64,000 nt of DNA from Gracilimonas halophila (GTDB lineage: Bacteria > Bacteroidota > Rhodothermia > Balneolales > Balneolaceae): the NCBI RefSeq assembly GCF_042684365.1, contig NZ_JBHULI010000025.1:496001-560000 (forward strand), read 5' to 3'. Below the pieces are notes generated by a model. The model saw only the letters and a program-made list of their open reading frames with translations. It searched no databases and had not been told where the DNA came from. The number at the start of each line of letters is the position of its first letter. The first letter of the stretch is position 1. The translations under genes were made by a program, and so were the position numbers. This document shows, one piece after another, positions 56,212 through 64,000 of this stretch.

Positions 56212-57219
56212 TTAGTTAAACTGTTCTAAAAACCGAACGTCATTTTCATAAAACGTACGGATGTCATCAATTCCGTGGCGGAGAATGGCAATTCGTTCAA
56301 CGCCCATTCCCCAGGCAAAACCAGTATATTTCTCAGGATCAACACCGGCTGATTTGAATACATTGGGATCAACCATTCCGGAACCTAAGATCTCAAGCCA
56401 CTTTCCATCTTTTTCAGAACCCCACCATATATCCATTTCAAGGCTTGGTTCTGTGAAGGGGAAGAATCCCGGTCGAAGGCGGTATTTTACATCAGTACCA
56501 AACATTAATTTGGCAAAGGTAATGAGTGTTTCCTTAAGGTCAGCGACGCTTACATTCTCATCAATATATAAAGCTTCCACCTGGTGAAATAGAAAATAGG
56601 ACTTGGGTGAAACAGCCTCATTTCGGTACACACGTCCCGGCATAATGGTCCGGATCGGCGGCTCGGTATTCTCCATCAACCGAATCTGAACGGGGGAGGT
56701 ATGTGTTCTGAGAACCAGGTCCTGTACTTTTGGGTCATCACTTTTACGGATGAAAAAGGTGTCTTGCTCATCGCGAGCAGGGTGATTGGGAGGAAAATTC
56801 AGCGCGGTAAAGTTATGGAAATCATCCTCGATCTCCGGTCCGTCAGAAATGGTAAAGCCAAGCCGGTAAAAAATAGATTTCATTTCCTCCAAAGTCTGAG
56901 TCAATGGATGTAACGAACCCAGCGGATAGGAAGGAGAGGTTAGGGTGATGTCGTCTTTGGCACTCAGGTCTTTACTTACATCCTGAGCAAGTGATGCTTT
57001 GGCATCTTCAAACTTTGACTCAGCCATCACCTTGATCTGATTCATGGCCTTTCCAACTTCAGCACGGTCTTCTTTAGGTACTTTACCCATGTTCTTAAAC
57101 ATGGACTGAACCTTGCCATTACGTGATAAGAACTCTAAGCGGAACGCTTCAAGCTGATCCTCATTCTTAATTTCGAAGTTCTGAATTTCTTTTTCTAAAG
57201 CTTTAATGTCATCAAGCAT
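56212..57219 (-). CDS. pheS: Phenylalanyl-tRNA synthetase alpha subunit
   Basis: A 335-residue class II catalytic subunit. It has an N-terminal coiled coil, motif 1 (PLTQTLEEMKSIFYRLGF), motif 2 (FHQVEALYIDENV) and motif 3 (GFAWGMGVERIAILRHGIDD). Length is typical. It is separated from rplT by 138 bp that hold a hairpin terminator, so it may have its own promoter or be attenuated. Confidence 0.97.
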   Translation of the reverse strand: MLDDIKALEKEIQNFEIKNEDQLEAFRLEFLSRNGKVQSMFKNMGKVPKEDRAEVGKAMNQIKVMAESKFEDAKASLAQDVSKDLSAKDDITLTSPSYPLGSLHPLTQTLEEMKSIFYRLGFTISDGPEIEDDFHNFTALNFPPNHPARDEQDTFFIRKSDDPKVQDLVLRTHTSPVQIRLMENTEPPIRTIMPGRVYRNEAVSPKSYFLFHQVEALYIDENVSVADLKETLITFAKLMFGTDVKYRLRPGFFPFTEPSLEMDIWWGSEKDGKWLEILGSGMVDPNVFKSAGVDPEKYTGFAWGMGVERIAILRHGIDDIRTFYENDVRFLEQFN

Positions 57220-57296
57220 GGAGTGCTTATATAGTTGTTTTCAAATGAAATTATTACAATGTCATGTGAGCGCATACAGCAATCACAATTCCCAAT

Positions 57297-57338
57297 AATA
57301 AAAAAACCGGTAAACCTTTTGAAAAGATCTACCGGTTT
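57297..57338 (-). terminator. Intrinsic terminator or attenuator between rplT and pheS
   Basis: AAACCGGTA (57304-57312) pairs with TACCGGTTT (57330-57338), with further pairing of CTTTTC-type bases inside the loop. On the minus strand it ends in a run of seven T. It lies 20 bases after the rplT stop. No Phe-rich leader peptide was found after it. Confidence 0.8.
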
Positions 57339-57357
57339 ATATCATAAATATATGCAA

Positions 57358-57705
57358 TTAAGCAGTGGCTTCCTTTACAATAGCAGCAAACGTATCTGCA
57401 TCGTGGACGGCAAGATCTGCAAGTACCTTACGGTTGATCTGCATATCCTTCTGCTTCATCGCGTGGATGAGCTTGGAATAGGTAGTACCGTTTAGTCTTG
57501 ATGCCGCATTGATGCGGGTGATCCATAATCGACGGAAATTACGCTTACGATTCTTGCGATCTCTATACTGATAGAGAAGTCCTTTCTCTACGGCATTTTT
57601 CGCAATGGTGTAAACGTTCTTACGCTTGCCCCAGTAACCTTTCGCTTGATTTATAATCTTTTTGCGACGGCGACGGGAAGCCACAAGATTTAGTGAACGT
57701 GGCAT
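57358..57705 (-). CDS. rplT: 50S ribosomal protein L20
   Basis: A 115-residue basic protein with the L20 hallmarks MPRSLNLVASRRRRKKI, GYWGKRKNVYTIAKNAV and FRRLWITRINAA. It binds 23S rRNA and in several bacteria represses its own operon by binding the mRNA before rpmI. It lies 18 bp downstream of rpmI. Confidence 0.98.
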   Translation of the reverse strand: MPRSLNLVASRRRRKKIINQAKGYWGKRKNVYTIAKNAVEKGLLYQYRDRKNRKRNFRRLWITRINAASRLNGTTYSKLIHAMKQKDMQINRKVLADLAVHDADTFAAIVKEATA

Positions 57706-57723
57706 TTTGTCGTTATTTTAGAA

Positions 57724-57924
57724 TTAAAAATTATAAGGCAGTTGTTTCTTGATAGACTTTTCATCGGCTTTATCAACCAATGTGTCTTTACCAAGCTGTC
57801 TCTTAGTTTTACTACTTTTCTTAGTCAAAATGTGACGCTTAAAAGCTTTCTTTCTTTTAATTTTACCGGAACCGGTAACCTTAAAACGCTTTTTAGCACC
57901 ACTGTTACTTTTCATTTTTGGCAT
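57724..57924 (-). CDS. rpmI: 50S ribosomal protein L35
   Basis: A 66-residue, highly basic L35: MPKMKSNSGAKKRFKVTGSG, then RHILTKKSSKTKRQLG. It lies between infC (75 bp upstream) and rplT (18 bp downstream), the standard order. Confidence 0.98.
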   Translation of the reverse strand: MPKMKSNSGAKKRFKVTGSGKIKRKKAFKRHILTKKSSKTKRQLGKDTLVDKADEKSIKKQLPYNF

Positions 57925-57999
57925 GGAAATCCACCAACTTTTGTGAAAATTTAAAGACTTATAAAATAGGGAGATTTAAACCCCTACGCAATGAAGGAA

Positions 58000-58545
58000 T
58001 TAACTTTTTGAAGGGGTCAGCATCATGATCATTCTTCGGCCTTCCATATTGGGCTTGGATTCCATTTTGCCAACATCAGAAAGGTCTTTAGCGAGTTGTA
58101 AAAGCAACAATTCGCCTTTTTCAGTATAAAGCATGTCACGGCCTCTGAACTGCACCGTTGCTTTAACTTTGTCTCCGCCTTCCAAAAATTCCCTGGCATG
58201 GCGTGTTTTAAATTCAAGATCATGATCGTCCGTATTAGGACGGAAGCGCAATTCTTTAACAGACATAGTGTGCTGTTTTTTCTTGGCTTCTTTTTCTTTT
58301 TTCTTTTTCTCGTACATGTATTTTCCAAAATCAATCACCTTGCAAACAGGGGGCTTGGCTTTTGGGGCAACTTCTACGAGATCCAAATTGAACGATGCGG
58401 CTATTTCAAGCGCACGCTCGGATGTTGCGATCTCGTGCTCCTCATCAGGTTTGATAACCCGAACTTTGGCTGCATTGATTTCTTCATTAATTCTTGGACG
58501 ATCCTCATTTTGAGGAGGGCGTCGCGAGTAACTTCTTCTTGCGAT
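58000..58545 (-). CDS. infC: Translation initiation factor IF-3 (AUC start)
   Basis: About 181 residues, the normal IF-3 length, when read from ATC at 58545. The N-terminal domain (RINEEINAAKVRVIKPDEE) lies upstream of any ATG, GTG or TTG near the right place. Going further upstream, the frame meets the thrS stop codon. A GAGG ribosome site (58551-58554) sits 5 bases before the ATC. infC genes are known to use rare starts (AUU, AUC), which lets IF-3 regulate its own translation. The C-terminal domain (KELRFRPNTDDHDLEFK) is intact. Confidence 0.93.
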   Translation of the reverse strand: MARRSYSRRPPQNEDRPRINEEINAAKVRVIKPDEEHEIATSERALEIAASFNLDLVEVAPKAKPPVCKVIDFGKYMYEKKKKEKEAKKKQHTMSVKELRFRPNTDDHDLEFKTRHAREFLEGGDKVKATVQFRGRDMLYTEKGELLLLQLAKDLSDVGKMESKPNMEGRRMIMMLTPSKS

Positions 58546-58563
58546 AGTAACCTCGTTGTTTAG

Positions 58564-60507
58564 TTAGTCTTTAGGTAAAGCTTTTGTTTTAATTTCTTCA
58601 TTAATATCTGAAAGAAAATCAGAAAAATTGAAAGTTCCAATATCGCCTTTTTTATGGCGACGGACGGAAACTGTTTCATTTTCTACTTCCTTTGCTCCCA
58701 CTATTAACATATAAGGAGTCTTACTCGTTTCAGCATCCCGGATCTTTCCTCCGATCTGCTCGCTTCGTTTGTCAATTTCAACACGAACTCCAAGTTCGGT
58801 CAATTTCTCATAGCAATAATCAGCATACGCATTTTGGTCATCGGAAATAGGGAGAATGCGAACTTGCTCCGGAGATAACCAAAGCGGGAAGTCACCGGCA
58901 AAGTGTTCGATCAAAATACTGGTGAACCTCTCCATAGATCCAAATGGTGCACGGTGAATGATCACCGGACGATGTTTCTCATTGTCAGACCCAATATAGG
59001 TCAGATCAAAACGCTCAGGCATTACATAATCAACCTGAACGGTTCCAAGCTGCCATTTGCGGCCGATTGCATCGCGTATGATAAAGTCGATCTTTGGTCC
59101 ATAAAAACTTGCTTCACCGGGAGCGATGGTATAATCCAATTCCATTTCATCGGCTACTTCTTTGATCTCTTTTTGAGCACGATCCCAATATTCGGTATTT
59201 CCACCATACTTTTTCTCATTGTCGTCTCTGTAAGAAAGGCGGATATCAACCGGCATCCCAAACGTACTGAATACTAGCTGTGTAAGCTCAATGGTATTCT
59301 TGATCTCTTGCTTCAGCTGGTCGTGAGTGCAATAAATGTGGGCGTCATCCTGAGTGAATCCACGTACTCGTGACAACCCGCTCAACTCTCCTGATTGCTC
59401 ATAGCGATAGACAGAGCCAAATTCAGCAAGTCTCAGCGGAAGATCCCGATAGCTGCGCATTTCATTCGAATAAATTCGGTGATGATGCGGGCAGTTCATC
59501 GGTTTAAGCATATATTCTTCATCGTCAACCTGCATGGGATTGTACTGCGAATCCTGGTAGTAAGGATAATGACCGGAAGTTTTGTACAATTCAATATTGG
59601 CGATGTGCGGAGTGATCACCTCTTTATACCCACGCTTCTTTTGTTCGTCTCGAAGGAAGGCTTCCAGGGTTCTTCTTAAAACGGTTCCGTTTGGCAGCCA
59701 CATCGGCAGGCCACTGCCCACCATATTATCGATCATATAGATACCCAGCTCTTTTCCGAGTTTACGGTGATCTCTTTTTTTGGCTTCTTCAATTCGGTGC
59801 AAATGCTCATCCAGCATTTTTTGCTTCGGAAAACTGATCCCATAAATACGAGTCAGCTGCTTACTGTCAGAATCCCCGCGCCAATAAGCTCCGGCAAGGC
59901 TGGTCAGTTTTACAGCTTTTACATCACCGGTATTAGGAATATGTGGCCCACGGCAGAGGTCAGTGAAATCGCCTTGTTGGTAAAATGTAATAGTACCGTC
60001 TTCAAGATCTTCGATCAGGTCAACTTTATACTCATTGCCTTTATCTTTATAGAAATCCAGAGCTTCTTTCTTGGAAACCTCTCTGCGTTCAAATTCTGAC
60101 TTCTTGCGAGCCATCTCAATGAACTTTTTCTCAATCTTTTCGAGATCATCCTGGGAAATTTGCTGATCCCCAAAATCAATGTCATAATAAAAACCACTTT
60201 CAATGGGCGGTCCGATACCGAATTTTGCTTTCGGGTAAAGTTCCTGAATGGCTTCAGCTAACAAGTGAGCAGAAGAGTGCCAAAAGGTGTATTTACCGTC
60301 TTCGCTATCCCATGTATTTATAGTGATATCAGCATCTTCGGTGATTGGTCTGTCAAGGTCGAGGATATCACCGTTTACTGTTATGCTAAGGGCGGCACGG
60401 GCTAAGCCTGCTGCAATGGATTGGGCGACTTCGAGCCCGTTTACTCCTGATGAATATGTACGTTGAGTTCCGTCGGGTAGTGTAAGCGTAATGTTTTGGT
60501 CTGCCAT
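58564..60507 (-). CDS. thrS: Threonyl-tRNA synthetase
   Basis: A 647-residue ThrRS. It has an N-terminal TGS domain (1-62), an editing/SAD domain (HSSAHLLAEAIQELYP) and a class II core with MNCPHHHRIY, RVRGFTQDDAHIYC and PVIIHRAPFGSMERF, then an anticodon-binding domain. It heads the thrS-infC-rpmI-rplT cluster, with infC beginning 18 bases after its stop codon in the same frame. Confidence 0.98.
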   Translation of the reverse strand: MADQNITLTLPDGTQRTYSSGVNGLEVAQSIAAGLARAALSITVNGDILDLDRPITEDADITINTWDSEDGKYTFWHSSAHLLAEAIQELYPKAKFGIGPPIESGFYYDIDFGDQQISQDDLEKIEKKFIEMARKKSEFERREVSKKEALDFYKDKGNEYKVDLIEDLEDGTITFYQQGDFTDLCRGPHIPNTGDVKAVKLTSLAGAYWRGDSDSKQLTRIYGISFPKQKMLDEHLHRIEEAKKRDHRKLGKELGIYMIDNMVGSGLPMWLPNGTVLRRTLEAFLRDEQKKRGYKEVITPHIANIELYKTSGHYPYYQDSQYNPMQVDDEEYMLKPMNCPHHHRIYSNEMRSYRDLPLRLAEFGSVYRYEQSGELSGLSRVRGFTQDDAHIYCTHDQLKQEIKNTIELTQLVFSTFGMPVDIRLSYRDDNEKKYGGNTEYWDRAQKEIKEVADEMELDYTIAPGEASFYGPKIDFIIRDAIGRKWQLGTVQVDYVMPERFDLTYIGSDNEKHRPVIIHRAPFGSMERFTSILIEHFAGDFPLWLSPEQVRILPISDDQNAYADYCYEKLTELGVRVEIDKRSEQIGGKIRDAETSKTPYMLIVGAKEVENETVSVRRHKKGDIGTFNFSDFLSDINEEIKTKALPKD

Positions 60508-60669
60508 TCAGTTTATTATTCTCAGAATTTGTTAGTACCGTAAGATAAAAAAAATAGTATGTACACACAGGCTTATTCCTGCTATATTTTTAACTTAATT
60601 CTTGTTGGAATTGCTGGATCAGAAATGGCATATTCGTTCGGCAATGAATTAAATCATCTTTGGTAAAAA

Positions 60670-62799
60670 ATGAAATTTACCTCTGAAGCAAGCTTCTTTG
60701 ATGCGCAGCCAATGTTTGTTTGTGAACAGGCATCGCTGAAGATCCTTGACGTAAACGCTGCTGCGTCTAATATTTTGGGTTTTCCCAAGAAAAAATTCCT
60801 AAAGAAAAGGATCCTTGATTTCGGTTCCAAGAAAACATTGAGTGAACTTGATGGGTATCCGGCTAATAGTGAACAGAGAAATATTGATGACGTATGGTTG
60901 TTCAAGACCGATAAAGGAAAAGACATCTATTTCCAGCTTTCAGGTCACCTGATCAATTACAAAGGTCACCCTGCAAAATTGGTTATCGCACATAATATTT
61001 CTGATTTTTTTGAAGGGAGATCTTCCAAAAAAAAGCTGCTTTCCAGCCAATTGAATCTGAATAACTTCCCTCTTGCGGAAATTGAGTGGGACCCTTCACT
61101 TCGTATCATAAGATGGTCAGAAAAAGCGGAAGAGATATTTGGATATACCGAGGAAGAAGCAATAAAAGGGGACGGATTGCTTCAGAAATTCATTCATGAA
61201 GATGATCTGGATTATGTGCGTGATAAGATCCGGGAAAGTTATGAAAGAGGAATGCAGGAAGTTTCTCATATTAACAGGAATATCACCAAAGATGGTGAGG
61301 TGATCTATTGTGAGTGGTATAATTCCTTACTGTATAATGATGAGGGTGAAGTAGTATCAATTTATTCCCTTACCCATGATGTTACAGCCCGGGAAACGGC
61401 ATTGAATAATGCAAAGCGGGGGATGAAGAGTTATCAGGATCTGTTCAACTCCATAAGTGACGCTATTTACATGCTGGATAAGGATGGAATGATAGTTGAG
61501 GTTAATGAAGGGCTTGAGCAAACTTTTGGATATAAGCGTAGAGAGGTAGTCGGTAAGCATAATAAGATCCTGGCTGCACCCGGGAAATACGATGAACAGC
61601 GTATTCAGGAGATCATCAATTTGGCACATGACGGTAAGCCGGGTAAATATGAAGGCTGCGGAAGGAAAAAGAATGGAGAGATCTTTCCAACGGAATTCCT
61701 GGTGAATACCGGAAATTATTTTGGAGAGGACGTGCTCATCGTAATTGAGAGGGACGTAACCGATTGAATAGAATCGGAAGAAGCCCTCAAACACCGGGAG
61801 GGATTATTTAGCAAGCTGTTCAATTCTTCTCCTATTGGTATCGCTTTATTAAATGAACACCGTGAAGTGGAAATGGTGAACGACGGATTTGAGCAGCTTT
61901 TTGGCTATCGTGAGAATGAACTTCGCGGACTGGAACTCGATAAGCTGATAGTTCCGGAACAAGGCCATGAGGATGCCCTGCGTTTAAGTGAAAGTGAACG
62001 TGTAAAGCAAGTTACTGAACGTCGTATCCGAAAAGACGGAACGGTTGTGGATGTGATCATATATGCCGTTCCGGTTGTAGTTGAGAAGAGCGTGGTTGGT
62101 ATCTACGGGATCTATGTGGATATCACCGACAGGAGAAAGGCGGAAGAACAGGTGCGGAGATCTCTGCGGGAAAAAGAGATGATGCTTGCCGAAATTCATC
62201 ACCGGGTGAAAAATAATTTAGCGGTGATCACAGGAATTCTTGAACTGCAATCCTTTTCTGCTGAAAGTGAGAGTGCGAAACGCATCCTGAAAGACAGTCA
62301 GATGAGAGTGAATTCCATTGCTATGGTACATGAGAAGTTGTATAAGAGCGAAGACTTTTCCAAAGTTGATATCAATCAGTATTTCAACGAATTGTCTGAG
62401 ATCATTCAAAAGACGATGAGTAAGGGCAAAACTAAAGTAGATATCGAGCTGAATATTGACTCGGTTCAGTTGCCGATCACACAAGCTATCCCATGCGGAC
62501 TCTTACTGAATGAAATTCTCAGTAACAGTTTTAAACATGCTTTTGAAGGCAGGAAAGAAGGGACAATAAAAATATGTTTATCTAAGCTGACGGATAAATT
62601 AGTATTAAAGATCCAGGATGATGGAATAGGGCTTCCCGATGATTCTGATATCGACATTAATAAGTCGATGGGAATGACTCTTATCAAAACACTTGCAAAA
62701 CAGCTTGACGCGAAGTTCAATTTTAGGAATGAATGCGGAGCTTCCTTTGAATTTGAGTTTGAGAAGAGAGAAGTAGAAAATAACCGCAACAGCAGTTAA
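60670..62799 (+). pseudogene. Multi-PAS sensor histidine kinase split by one in-frame TGA
   Basis: A continuous frame of about 708 residues is interrupted by a single TGA at 61765-61767. The first part (60670-61767, 365 residues) holds three PAS units, ending IVIERDVTD. The second part resumes in the same frame with IESEEALKHREGLFSKLF, a fourth PAS unit, a HisKA_2-type dimerisation box (EIHHRVKNNLAVITG) and a HATPase domain (LLNEILSNSFKHAF, DDGIGLPDD). A CGA-to-TGA change would explain it, since Arg is common at that junction. The kinase half has a possible internal ATG at 61867 that drops part of its PAS domain. The gene may be a recent pseudogene, a sequencing error, or two expressed proteins. 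Confidence 0.8.
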
Positions 62800-62824
62800 C
62801 TGAAGAATAGCCAAGAATAGAAAG

Positions 62825-62898
62825 TGCGTCCTACTGGATTCGAACCAGTGACCTCTGCAATGTCAATGCAACGCTCTAACCAACTGAGCTAAGGACGC
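62825..62898 (-). tRNA. tRNA-Val (anticodon GAC)
   Basis: A 74-base cloverleaf read on the minus strand: acceptor GCGTCCT/AGGACGC, D-arm GCTC/GAGC, anticodon stem TTGCA/TGCAG with loop TTGACAT (anticodon GAC), and T-arm ACTGG/CCAGT with TTCGAAT. The discriminator base is A, as expected for Val. The 3' CCA is not encoded. Confidence 0.95.
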
Positions 62899-62986
62899 AT
62901 TATTTTTTTAAATCAAGGCTTCAAATATAGGCACCTTTCGGGCAGGATTACAACGGAAGTTTTAGGTTTTTCGGACTGTTTAAATT

Positions 62987-63074
62987 CGCCCATCGTAAAT
63001 CGGTCTTTCGGTCGGTCGAAAATCAATTGAAACAGAATTACGATTAACCGATGGACCGATAGACCGAACTGCGA
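62987..63074. repeat. 88-bp palindromic repeat, copy 1
   Basis: Near-identical to 63515-63602 in the same orientation. Arms: CCATCGTAAATC pairs with GATTAACCGATGG, and CGGTCTTTCGGTC pairs with GACCGATAGACCG. The arms occur in the order 1-2-1'-2', so the two hairpins interleave and cannot both form in a simple nested way. Confidence 0.85.
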
Positions 63075-63082
63075 AGTGGGTT

Positions 63083-63445
63083 TTAGTTCTGCAATTTTTT
63101 TCGGGAAGTTTGAACGCTTTTCACAAAAATAGAAATAAGCTCATTACACTCTGATAAACCATTTAAGAGGTGTTTTTCAGATGTATATAAATTTGAATAC
63201 TGAATAATCTTTAGGCAAACATATGATTCTCTTAGTTCTTTTAGAATAACCTGAAGTTTATGGATGAAATCCTTTAAAGATTCAGCACTTCTTGCCTCCC
63301 CATAATTTAAAGCGGGAGAGGTTCCACTTCTTACTAGTTGTCCGGATAAGTGATTTCCGGCCTTATTGGAGGGAATATCTTCAAGAATTTTAATAATGAG
63401 TACTGAGAATTTTATTAGTTGTTCCTCTAGATCTGCCTTGTTCAT
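63083..63445 (-). CDS. Four-helix-bundle protein (S23/23S rRNA intervening-sequence type)
   Basis: A 120-residue helical protein of the TIGR02436 family, with the hallmarks QLVRSGTSPALNYGEARSAESLKDFIHKL split over helices 2-3 and a REsYvcLKii-like helix. These proteins pentamerise and are found in 23S rRNA intervening sequences, beside diversity-generating retroelements (as Avd) and as free copies. Here it is a free copy, flanked on both sides by 88-bp direct repeats lying 8 and 69 bp away. The function is unknown. The frame is intact. Confidence 0.85.
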   Translation of the reverse strand: MNKADLEEQLIKFSVLIIKILEDIPSNKAGNHLSGQLVRSGTSPALNYGEARSAESLKDFIHKLQVILKELRESYVCLKIIQYSNLYTSEKHLLNGLSECNELISIFVKSVQTSRKKLQN

Positions 63446-63514
63446 TTCAAATATGTTGATTTAATCTTTGTATGTAAGAGAGATTCAAATGTAATTCCTT
63501 ACAAAAGATTTCTT

Positions 63515-63602
63515 CGTCCATCGTAAATCGGTCTTTCGGTCTATCGAAAATCAATTGAAACAGAACTGAGATTAACCGATGGATCGATAGACTGAACTAC
63601 GA
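63515..63602. repeat. 88-bp palindromic repeat, copy 2
   Basis: The second direct copy, about 90% identical to copy 1. Some differences are paired: GGTCTATCGA on the left matches TCGATAGAC on the right, which keeps the stem. This suggests that structure is conserved rather than sequence alone. Confidence 0.85.
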
Positions 63603-63646
63603 TTTAAATTTCCTTTTGCTACTACACAATTGTTTGAACAATGCCG

Positions 63647-63654
63647 TATCTTTG
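63647..63654 (+). promoter_or_regulatory. Bacteroidota-type -7 element (TATCTTTG)
   Basis: A perfect TAnnTTTG match 27 bases before the nusB start. No well-spaced -33 TTTG was found. Confidence 0.5.
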
Positions 63655-63681
63655 GCGCTCATTAAGATTTAGTTATTTGGC

Positions 63682-64000
63682 ATGATCAATCGCAGACAAG
63701 TAAGAGAAACTGTTCTCAAAGCAATTTACGCACTCCAACTCGGCAACGATTCAACTCAGCATGTAGCTGATACCATTATTAAAAAGGCAGAATTCGCTAA
63801 AAAAAAAGAACTTCGTCGCTTTGCTGAGAAGTTGTTTTTTAAAACGGTTGAACATGAAGAGGAACTTGATGAAGTAATTTCCAAGCACATCAAGAATTGG
63901 GACATTCATCGTCTGGCACTTATAGACCGGTTAGTGTTGAAAATGGCGATCTGTGAATTCATCTATTTTGAAGAAATTCCAACTAAAGTGAGTATCAACG
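63682..64000 (+). CDS. nusB: Transcription antitermination factor NusB, partial
   Basis: The first 106 residues of NusB are visible before the window ends: MINRRQVRETVLKAIYALQ, then NWDIHRLALIDRLVLKMAICEF and EIPTKVSIN. NusB binds BoxA RNA with NusE in rRNA antitermination. A perfect -7 promoter element lies just upstream. The start is fixed by the conserved R-R-x-x-R-E segment. Confidence 0.95.
   Translation, partial: MINRRQVRETVLKAIYALQLGNDSTQHVADTIIKKAEFAKKKELRRFAEKLFFKTVEHEEELDEVISKHIKNWDIHRLALIDRLVLKMAICEFIYFEEIPTKVSIN

Noticed and set aside
60670..62799. TGA read as a sense codon (alternative genetic code)
   Set aside because: Other clear genes in the window end at TGA at the expected place, for example the GH17 gene ending at 43251.
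62987..63602. Diversity-generating retroelement around the four-helix-bundle gene
   Set aside because: No reverse transcriptase or template/variable repeat pair is visible; the nearest genes are tRNA-Val and nusB.

Overview
The window looks like a chromosomal segment of a marine or halophilic member of the Balneolota/Rhodothermota, a Bacteroidota relative such as Gracilimonas or Balneola. The clues are a C-terminal PNPFNP-type secretion-sorting domain, many lipoproteins with Bacteroidota-style lipoboxes, TAnnTTTG promoter -7 elements, a triple-tyrosine/LuxR one-component regulator, and moderate AT-rich coding sequence. This assignment is an inference from gene content; there is no rRNA in the window.

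Layout. (1) 1-3.4 kb, minus strand: a partial Doc toxin with its AbrB-type antitoxin, then trkA-trkH potassium uptake. (2) 3.7-12 kb: a small winged-helix-like protein, a large zinc-protease lipoprotein, alanine dehydrogenase, a REP-associated transposase (RAYT) set among four copies of a palindromic repeat, a LolC/E-type permease and lysS. (3) 12.2-16 kb: a lipoprotein plus an outer-membrane protein pair, then a palindrome-rich gap. (4) 16.3-24 kb: a pncB-pncA-FAD oxidoreductase NAD-salvage cluster, lpoB with its COG3014 partner, an Ig-like lipoprotein and an MscS channel. (5) 24.2-27.6 kb: a fused isobutyryl-CoA mutase, IcmF.

(6) 28.2-49 kb is the standout region, a probable beta-1,3-glucan (laminarin) utilisation locus. 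It holds a glycosidase fused to a beta-barrel, a surface glycan-binding lipoprotein, a GH16 laminarinase, a probable GH149-type beta-1,3-glucan phosphorylase, a lipoprotein GH17, a GH30, an MFS transporter fused to a GH17 domain, two further cytosolic GH17 proteins, a secreted carbohydrate-binding protein and a sensor-regulator. It has no SusC/SusD pair. The suggested flow is that outer-surface GH16, GH-barrel, GH30 and GH17 enzymes cut the glucan, the MFS-GH17 protein imports oligosaccharides, and the cytosolic GH17 enzymes and the phosphorylase finish the breakdown.

(7) 49-60.5 kb: a thioredoxin-fold protein, then a long minus-strand housekeeping cluster thrS-infC-rpmI-rplT-(terminator)-pheS-pheT-zapB-like-zapA-ymdB-lolD-TPR protein. 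infC appears to start with AUC. (8) 60.6-64 kb: a PAS sensor kinase interrupted by a single in-frame TGA, tRNA-Val(GAC), a four-helix-bundle (S23-like) gene flanked by two 88-bp direct repeats, and the start of nusB.
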